A stretch of 64,000 bases of DNA from Adiantum capillus-veneris (lineage: Eukaryota; Streptophyta; Polypodiopsida; Polypodiales; Pteridaceae), in NCBI GenBank assembly GCA_014529385.2, contig CM043960.1, forward strand, positions 30,290,396 to 30,354,395, given 5' to 3'. This document shows positions 57,340 to 64,000 of the stretch, one piece after another. The notes under the pieces were generated by a model. The model was given only the letters and a program-made list of their open reading frames with translations. It was not told the origin of the DNA and did not search any database. The position numbers and the translations under genes are program-made. Position 1 is the first letter of the stretch. Each line of letters opens with the position of its first letter.

Positions 57340-57900
57340 CTCTTTGGAAAAGGCTCTGGTATGTACGCTTCATCTTGTGCAGTCCTATCAAGAATGCAGT
57401 CTTCCTTTTTTAGACTTCCACAATCCGAAGCTTGTCCTGTCCATTGGTGAGCTTTGTTCTGGAGCCAAGCCGGTATTCCTCCTTCCTGGTCAGTTGTGGA
57501 ATGCAAGTCTTCTCCTGGGGCTCTTTCTACATCTTTATAGCTATGATCTACGACATTAATTTTTGTAGTGACATCCTTGTTCCTAAGATAGATATAGTCA
57601 TAGCCCCAATCTTGAACCATTTTGAGTTGACGCATAAATGGTCTGCCCAGAATGATGTCGAAATTGCTACTCTCATAAAAATTCATAATAGCGAAGGTGT
57701 GTTCATATGCAAGCCCATAAGAGGTTATCACAATATGCTCCAAGATGCCTATAGGTCTCTCCAGGTACCCATCCACTAGTTGAAGTGTCATTCTCGTTTT
57801 TCTTAGAGCAGGTTTTCCCTATTTTTTCCACGTTGCTTTGGTGGCTATGGAAATTCCGGCTTCACTATCCAATATCGCTACCGATTTTACACCCTTGTAC
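57306..57900 (-). pseudogene. Gy-2 protease
   Basis: The active-site region reads VAILDSEAGISIATK: D-S-E where D-S-G is required, followed by a TAG where Gy-1 has Trp. The following ORF (57306-57791) gives YEHTFAIMNF, NFDIILGRPFMRQLKMVQDW and the same tail as Gy-1 (CGSLKKEDCILDR). A frame change separates it from the upstream GEYCEGEEGNTTL-type segment. Inactive. Confidence 0.82.
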
Positions 57901-57901
57901 T

Positions 57902-58936
57902 CTACCGTAGGGTAGTATTTCCTTCTTCACCTTCACAATAGTCCCCTACCTTGTTTATCGGCACTGGCTCATGTTTAGTTTGTTGCGAGGGTTGTGTCTT
58001 TAGCGTGTTTCGAGAAGCCTCGGGTGAAGGAATTACAAGCCCTATTTTTTCCAAATTTTTCGCGACCTTGTCCCAAAGATGTGGTCTAATATTCAGCAAC
58101 TCTGACAAAGTCAGTGTACAACGGATAGGGGATGACATCAGTTCGTGAAGAGTTTTAGTGTCTATCATCTTAGGATTGGCTTTCCGTTGAGATGGAACTT
58201 TCCTTACCTCAGATTGAGTTTCAGGGTTACCAATAAATGAAAGTAAAGTCTTCAACGACTGTGGTTTATTGTCTTCTGATATCGATGTGCCTGCATCTCC
58301 ATACAATGATCGGATGTCATTTGGGTAGAGCTCATGCTCTAGGTGGATTTACGAGATAGGAGCTGACATAAGTGTGGCACTTCCGTCTTTCCTATTCCCA
58401 ATCTGTTCCCATAGCTCTTGAGGCCATTGTTCTTCTACCTCCAGAATTGGTAGTGGTACTTGAGAATGCGTTCCATCTGTTGTATTGGCTACCACCCTCG
58501 TATCCAAAGGTGTTTCGTCGACCAGATTGGGTAGGTTATTCGCTTCAATTTCCCTCTCATCTAACTCCCGAATATTTTCTCGTATGAGTACCTTGGTTTT
58601 TGGAGTCGTAGTAACTAATGGTTCCATAAGCAATTGAGCGGCTTGAATGAGATCTTTGCACATCTTTAGCCTCTCTTTCTCATAGCCTGGACGAGGGTAC
58701 GTTAACCACCTATCCTCTTGGGCTTGGTTAGGCTTTAGCCTTGCCTCATAAGCTTTCATAATTGCGTCCAAAGGTTCAACCACCTTGTCTACTAAGACTG
58801 ACCCTCCTGATGGCAGTTCCAACAGTTTCTGTGCCTCGTTGTTGCCCTTAAGGTCTCTTTCCCTTTGAAGTTGTTCCTCTATTTTCCGCAATTTGGTTTC
58901 CAATGCCATTTTTTCCTTTTCTCTTTTGGCTTTCAT
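57902..58936 (-). pseudogene. Gy-2 gag C-terminal / spacer region
   Basis: Two ORFs (58349-58936 and 57902-58306). The first is a Lys/Glu-rich coiled-coil-like start (KREKEKMALETKLRKIEEQL), then SGGSVLVDKVVEPLDAIMKA, the same as in Gy-1. The second has LKTLLSFIGNPETQSEVRKV and VGDYCEGEEGNTTL, again as in Gy-1. No enzyme motif. A stop near 58346 separates them. Confidence 0.75.
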
Positions 58937-61773
58937 CTTGTTTCATTTTGCCTTCCAGGATTTCCTAGGGGTTCGGACAGACAAGTTGTCTATCTCTGTT
59001 TGGTTGGCCGGGACATTCTTTGCTAACTCGTTTGCTTGAGCTCTAGTGATCGCTTTTATTGGAATGTTCCGTTCTGTTTCTGATCCACTTGAACTTGGCA
59101 CAATCCCTATTTTGTTCATGGTTGTTTTTCCTTTGTTTTGGGGGTTTTTTTAGCAGTGTGGAATAAGATGGTCGGTCGTGCATCCGTCACAGAATCCAAA
59201 AAATTTCACCCGCTCTCTTTGTTTGGACACACTCGAGCCCAGTGATCACCGCCACATTCATAGCATGGTCCTACAGGTGGTGGAGAAGCTTGTGGAGTTC
59301 CCATCGGTTGTCTTGTTCTAGGAGGGTAACCTCTAGGTTTGTAGCCCTGATTTTCCATAAGCATGAGCATATTCTCATCGACCAGGTAATGATTTTTGGT
59401 TGGTTGTGCTATGTATGAGGGCTCGGGCATTTCTTCCGGAATTATCCATGGATTATATACCTCTGGAGTATATGCATTCCTATCAATTTCCCTTTCGTAA
59501 GTATTGTTTGAATCTCCTCGGTATGAGACTACATGGGTCATACTCTTATCAGAAGGTGGTTCAATGGGTTGCGAAATCCTTACCATAGCCCTATTTAACT
59601 GGGGTAAAGGAGGTTGATGTCCCAACACCGGTTGAGCTTTTTCCTGACCCAAGATTGCGTTATTTGGCCCCACTTGGTACCTTGGAGGGGGCGAAAGTGG
59701 TTGTCCCCCATGTGGTCTGTATTGTCTCTCTCTGTAACATAGTTTCGATTGTAGAAACATTTGTGAGTTTCATGGTTTGTCCATTTTTGTTTTGTAGCAC
59801 ACCATTTCATTATCCGCTGTACGTTCGCTCCTGGCCTTTGTTGAAGGTTGGACCACTGGGTTGGATGGTCACCTCCACAAGTATCGCATTTTTGGGTGGG
59901 TGGTTGTCGTGTTTTTTGGGTTCGTCCTGTTTCCTTGGATCATCCTCCTGATCACTTCCTCGATCATTCGATCAACGTCCGGCACAGTTGGGTTTTGCCC
60001 TCCCAATTTTGTCGTGGACTCACTCGTGGTTGAAGAGGTGCTACTAGTCCCCTGATCTGTGTCTTCAATCACCTCCACATATGCCTTGCAGTTATCTACA
60101 AGATACAATGCCTCTTTCATGACTTTCTCAAAGGTTACACAGGCTTTCAGGTGCAAGTCCTTTTTGAGCATGTCATTTCGCAGTCCCTCTATGAAGAGGA
60201 CTAATTGTCTTTCATCCTGAGGCAGTTCTTGAGAAGGGCATCTTTCTATGTACTTCTTGAAACAAAGCAATGCCTCCTTCACTTTCTCTTTTTCCTTTTG
60301 CCTAAATGCATAGATCTGGGAGACAGTGTTATGCTTGATCCCTCTTTTTTAGAATTCCTCGGTGAATTCTCGGAGAAGTTGCTCAATACTTGGGAATTCC
60401 AAGCTGTTTAATGGTTGAAACCAAGTCAAGGTAGTACCTTCCAATGTCAACCCAAATCCTTCATATTGAGTGTGGAAATCAATTACCTGTTCCGCTCTCA
60501 ATACTTGTTTGAAGATTGAAACATGGGCATATGGATCGCCAGATCCATTATACTTTTTGGGCAAGCATTTCGCCACTTGAGATGGTCGCATACGCCTGGC
60601 CTCTGCAACCATTCTAACAACTCTTGGTCCCCCTGGGATGGATTCTCTTGGTTCGTAATCTCCTCTTGGTACTAACAGTGGTATCCTATCCGCCCTTCGT
60701 TCATCAAGTCGATCTCATGTGATAGTCGGAGGGATTCCAGTGGTGTAAGTGGATTCAAGAACAGAGTTGCCCCTATGTTTGTTCATAGAAGCCCTAGTCG
60801 CCGTCGACCCTAAGGGTTCTGTTCTTGGAACTTGTTCATGTCCGTAAGAATCCTCCACTCTGGTTCTCAAGGGGCTCTCAAGTACAGTCTCGGGTCTGAT
60901 GTGAGTAGTCATGGTTTTTTCAGCTTTCGGATTTACATAGTATTGGTGGAGTGGTCCTCCAAAATATGTATATCTTTCTAACTCCTTCTGATCCATTGGC
61001 GAGTACTTTCAGCCATAATTGTCCATTATGACCACCTGAATACTTCTACCCTATGTGTAAGTGTAAACATACAAGTTTTTTCGGTCTCTTAATTCTTTGA
61101 TGCGGGGCTTGTCACATCTGTAATAGAGTGTTTGGTCTCCATTATTGAACTTATAAAGCCCCACATATGTGTTGTCCGTGTTAAGGCGCTCTGTCTCATT
61201 GGTGCGTCTGAGTACCACATTTTGTTTCTCCATTTTGGGTGGTGCATCGGCCGGTTCATTATCTACTTTGTCCTTGGTGCCGATCATTCTCCATTTATCC
61301 ACAATATAAGGGTTATGAACCACTAGGTACATCATTCCCTCTCGGACGAAATATCTATCCCCGTCATAATCAACATCTACAAGGTCTCTGAACTCGCTCG
61401 GCTTATTTTCCAACTTAACACAGAAGCGGTCCATTCCATCCTTATAGATTTTGGCTTTAAGCACATTTTCAATTTGAAACTTCAAATACAACAACTTCAC
61501 ATCAGATGTAGGATACAACAACTTCACATCAGATGTAGGCTGAGAAGGACCTGCACCCATCAAAGCTGTTCCCTTAGGGTTTGACTTGTTAGAATCTTCA
61601 GTCATGAGGCCGTATGATCTCTCAAACAAAGTGTCAGAGAAACTCTCCTCTAAAATGGGTTCCAAAGGCGGCAGTAGTCTCTGATTCACACTTTCTTTCG
61701 TTGAGTGATTACTCCCTTGATCAAAGATGTTGTGGTTCCTATTCTGGTACAATCTTCCTGATCGCAGATTCAT
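58937..61773 (-). pseudogene. Gy-2 gag
   Basis: The start is the ATG of MNLRSGRLYQNR at 61773, the same N-terminus as Gy-1. A 24-base in-frame repeat duplicates PTSDVKLLY near residue 60. The capsid domain lies at 60612-59869 (YNGSGDPYAHVSIF, LTWFQPLNS, stop after TEEF, then YIERCP and ALYLVDNC). After a frameshift come CATKQKWTNHETHKCFY and the zinc knuckle CYECGGDHWARVC near 59240. Stops and frameshifts occur throughout. Confidence 0.88.
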
Positions 61774-62073
61774 GAAGAATTGGTAACAAGAAAAATCCAA
61801 ACCAAGTTACCCCATTAAATAGTTTGAATCTCCCGTTTGCTCTGCTTGCTGGATAGTATCTTCTAGTACCTCCAACCTGTCAAAAATGTGCTTGATAGCT
61901 ATAATCTTACAGTTGTTCTTGTTAGTTCTTGCTTTTGTTCGACAAAACTTAGCACACACTTCCCTACACAACCTCAATAATTTTTTATCCAATTTCAATT
62001 TTGAAAGAAGCACCTAGTTGCTATGGCGTAGCTCCTTGTGTGGTAAGTTTCTGTCTCTGTTCTGGCTCAGAGG

Positions 62074-62093
62074 TACGTGGACCGCGATCCATA
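62074..62093. repeat. Gy-2 leader palindrome, copy 1
   Basis: TACGTGGACCGCGATCCATA: the same as copy 2 apart from three changes, so the palindrome is imperfect. Confidence 0.85.
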
Positions 62094-62390
62094 TTGAGAA
62101 GCCAACTGAACTTTTGTTGATATCATCAGTTTTCTCATGATTAAGAGATCTTCCAGTACCAATTTTTTTTTAAATGAATCTCAGGATTGGAGGCTAAGTC
62201 GATTTTGTCACTTGCGTAAGCTTCTGTCAGTTCTTGTGTTCCCTTCTTTCCAAGGTTTTGGTGTGCTCACTCCAATCTTTTGATTTTTATGACCTTCTAG
62301 CCCTCTTTTTCTCAACAAACTCAAGGTTCTAATGCCTGAGAGCCTGTCCTAAGCAAAGGAAATAATTTTAGCACATTTTGCCAAAAAGGT

Positions 62391-62410
62391 ACATGGATCG
62401 CGATCCATGT
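62391..62410. repeat. Gy-2 leader palindrome, copy 2 (perfect)
   Basis: ACATGGATCGCGATCCATGT, a perfect 20-bp palindrome. Confidence 0.93.
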
Positions 62411-62941
62411 CTGGCAAGATTTTTGACAGGTTTTTGCACAGTCTTTTTCAACAAGTGTTTTTATCCCCTTCTTGGAAGTTTTACTGGGTTTGGTCCAGTT
62501 TTGAAGCTCTGACCATCACTTCTTCAATTTCTTCGAGTTATGGTCTTCAACACCAAAATAAGTTTTTTGAGAGTTTTTCCCTCGATCCCTTTGGCCACAA
62601 ATGATGGTGTGATTTGTTTCCTAACCTACTCCTATAACTGAAATGAATATGCAAACATAATTGAACTCAACAGTACAGAAATAACAACAATGTGTGTGGT
62701 GGAACAACCCTTTCCAAGCATGTGAAAAATCAAAGAACGAAATACTATCTTGTACTTCACTCACAGTTTTCTTTGCTCTTAAGAAATAGCAATGGCTAGT
62801 CTCGGACTCCAGTCTCTATTAAGCATTAAACCTACGTCTAGCTGCTTCACTGTCTATGGGTAAGCGGAACGGTTATCAAAAGCTTGAAGGGAGATTTTTT
62901 TTTTTTTGTACAGTGAGTCACTCACCACCTAAGGATCGGCA

Positions 62942-62959
62942 TCCCCGGCAACGGCGCCA
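62942..62959 (-). promoter_or_regulatory. Gy-2 primer binding site (exact tRNA-Asp complement)
   Basis: The minus strand reads TGGCGCCGTTGCCGGGGA, one base inside the LTR. This is the known Athila-type primer site. Confidence 0.9.
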
Positions 62960-62960
62960 A

Positions 62961-63486
62961 TGTTAGCGGTCGCCACGACGGACGTCTGCAGCATAGCTCT
63001 TTTGTACTAACATAATGTCAATATGCAAGGAAGCGACTTGGGGTGGGGCACAGAGACTTAATGAGAGTGACAATCTCACCAAAGTGAACTCAAGGACTAC
63101 TCGTTCTTATGACAAAATCAAATCAACCACTTCCTAGTCAGACAATCAATATGCGTCCATTCTCAACACTCAACGTAATCACGCCTTTTCGGTATCCAAA
63201 CGAATTCGAAATGTCACGAAACTTAAGGAGAGATATCACAACACTTATGGGCTCAATCCTACCAAGTTATGTCACCATCTGGGAAGGTACATAAATCACG
63301 ATCTATCACAAAAAATGTGCAGAAACCTGAAGTAGAAGTACTTGGAAAGATCTACCTTAAGCATAGAAACACTTATCCATGGTCAAAACATCAAAAAACA
63401 ACCATTTTAACGCCCAAATCAATGCATTTAGCTCACAAACGGTACGTCGCGAACTACAACAGAATTGGAAATGATTACACTTAGAT
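62961..63486 (-). repeat. Gy-2 5' LTR, truncated
   Basis: Starts TGTTAGCGGTCGCC and matches the solo LTR at 43168 for about 520 bp up to GATTACACTTAGATT. The remaining about 370 bp are replaced by repeat-H DNA. Confidence 0.92.
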
Positions 63487-64000
63487 TTTTTCAAGTTGTA
63501 AAGCAGTGCAACTAACCATTTTGGCTTGTCGTAGGCACCACTGCTCCTTGTTTTCCCTCTGCATAAATAGGGGTGTGAGGCTTCTTCTACTACCGAAAAA
63601 GAAGAGTTATTTGTTGTACTTTGATTCTCTAGGCCTGACACACCCATTCAAGTGTCTCAAGAGAGTACACAAGTATCCCTGCATTCAACGACATGGTTGT
63701 TTTTGCTCATTCATCTACCTATGTCATTGTACTCTCTCTTAATGGTTTTATTTTGTTGTTTTGTAGTGGCCTACAAAGCCTTGCACAAGTGATGAGAGAT
63801 GCTAATATTCAATGCACCCTGACCATGTGTGTTTCAACGCTTGAGATTAAGGTTGTCGATATTCCACAGCATCCAAATGTCACCAATTGTGGGATTTATG
63901 TGAAAGTTTCTTATGTACACTCAAACACCATGTGTGCTACATCTGGGCCATCGTGTGGTTTTACTCTAGGCTCTGCAATCTAATTAAAACGTCCTTGTTT
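63487..64000 (+). pseudogene. Ulp1/C48-like protease domain, second copy (repeat H)
   Basis: Homologous to 17257-17760 with few changes. Exon 1 reads HHCSLFSLCINRGVRL and SYLLYFDSLG with a one-codon difference from copy 1. Exon 2, after TTTTGTAG (63766), is open: LQSLAQVMRDANIQC...VVDIPQHPNVTNCGIYVKVS to a stop at 63983. His, Asp, Gln and Cys of the Ulp1 site are all present. Only this 3' part is visible, and the join to the LTR at 63487 is abrupt. Confidence 0.65.

Larger units (their letters stand above)
61774..62941 (-). other. Gy-2 leader with two palindromes
   Basis: About 1.17 kb between primer site and gag. A 68-codon minus-strand ORF (61807-62013) ends just before gag and could be an upstream ORF, but it has no known domain. 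Two CGCG-centred palindromes lie 316 bp apart. Otherwise nothing is recognised. Confidence 0.85.
47153..63486 (-). mobile_element. Gy-2: chimeric Ty3/gypsy element with a nested copia element
   Basis: Minus-strand order: truncated 5' LTR, exact tRNA-Asp primer site, leader, gag, zinc knuckle, protease, RT, RNase H, integrase (split by Co-2), then a foreign-looking 3' end. It is related to Gy-1 through most of gag-pol (MNLRSGR start, same linker and RT motifs). It has many stops and frameshifts. Its 5' LTR family matches the solo LTR at 43168, but its 3' LTR does not. Confidence 0.8.

Noticed and set aside
61807-62013. 68-codon ORF just upstream of Gy-2 gag as a gene
   Set aside because: There is no similar ORF at the same place in Gy-1 and no domain. 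It is mentioned only as a possible upstream ORF.

Overview
This window is nuclear DNA of a land plant with a large, repeat-rich genome. The evidence is nested Ty3/gypsy and Ty1/copia LTR retrotransposons, a decayed PLS-type pentatricopeptide-repeat (PPR) gene, Ulp1-type and DUF-type transposon gene fossils, two satellite arrays and very long (TC)n/(CA)n tracts. A fern or other large-genome lineage is plausible, but that is inference only. I see no intact host gene, no tRNA or rRNA gene and no CRISPR array. Almost everything is mobile or tandemly repeated DNA.

Layout. Positions 1-8303 hold a minus-strand gypsy element (Gy-1) cut by the left edge: 5' LTR, tRNA-Asp-type primer site, a long leader, a 1.5-kb-codon gag-protease frame and the start of pol. 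From 8304 to 10451 is satellite A (unit about 213 bp). From 10462 to 11655 is an LTR plus 3' end of another gypsy family (Gy-3 type). From 11.7 to 15.2 kb are microsatellites and a PPR fossil. From 15.2 to 21.0 kb is a repeated, intron-containing plus-strand gene relic carrying an Ulp1-like cysteine protease domain, with several local tandem duplications; a further copy of its protease part lies at the right edge (63487-64000). From 21.0 to 28.4 kb is a composite Gy-3 element: leader, LTR, 3' end, gag-like remnants, second leader, with no polymerase. From 28.4 to 42.4 kb is a plus-strand gypsy element (Gy-4), split by a 3-kb unexplained insert in gag and by a complete copia element (Co-1, 34382-40028, target duplication CATAC) in reverse transcriptase. 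From 42.4 to 44.5 kb is satellite B (about 60-bp unit) containing a solo LTR. From 44.6 to 46.3 kb are fossils of a DUF8039/DUF7869-like transposon gene. From 46.3 to 63.5 kb is a minus-strand gypsy element (Gy-2, related to Gy-1) with a second complete copia element (Co-2, 48860-54380, target duplication GTTTT) inside its integrase, and a 3' end and LTR that do not match its own 5' LTR.

The most interesting pattern is in the leaders between primer binding site and gag. Gy-1, Gy-2 and Gy-3 each carry their own long palindrome centred on CGCG. The sequences differ between families, but the copies recur at similar intervals, mostly 270-330 bp. A second unusual feature is a tandem pair of H2C2 zinc-binding modules with identical ligand spacing at the start of the Gy-2 integrase.
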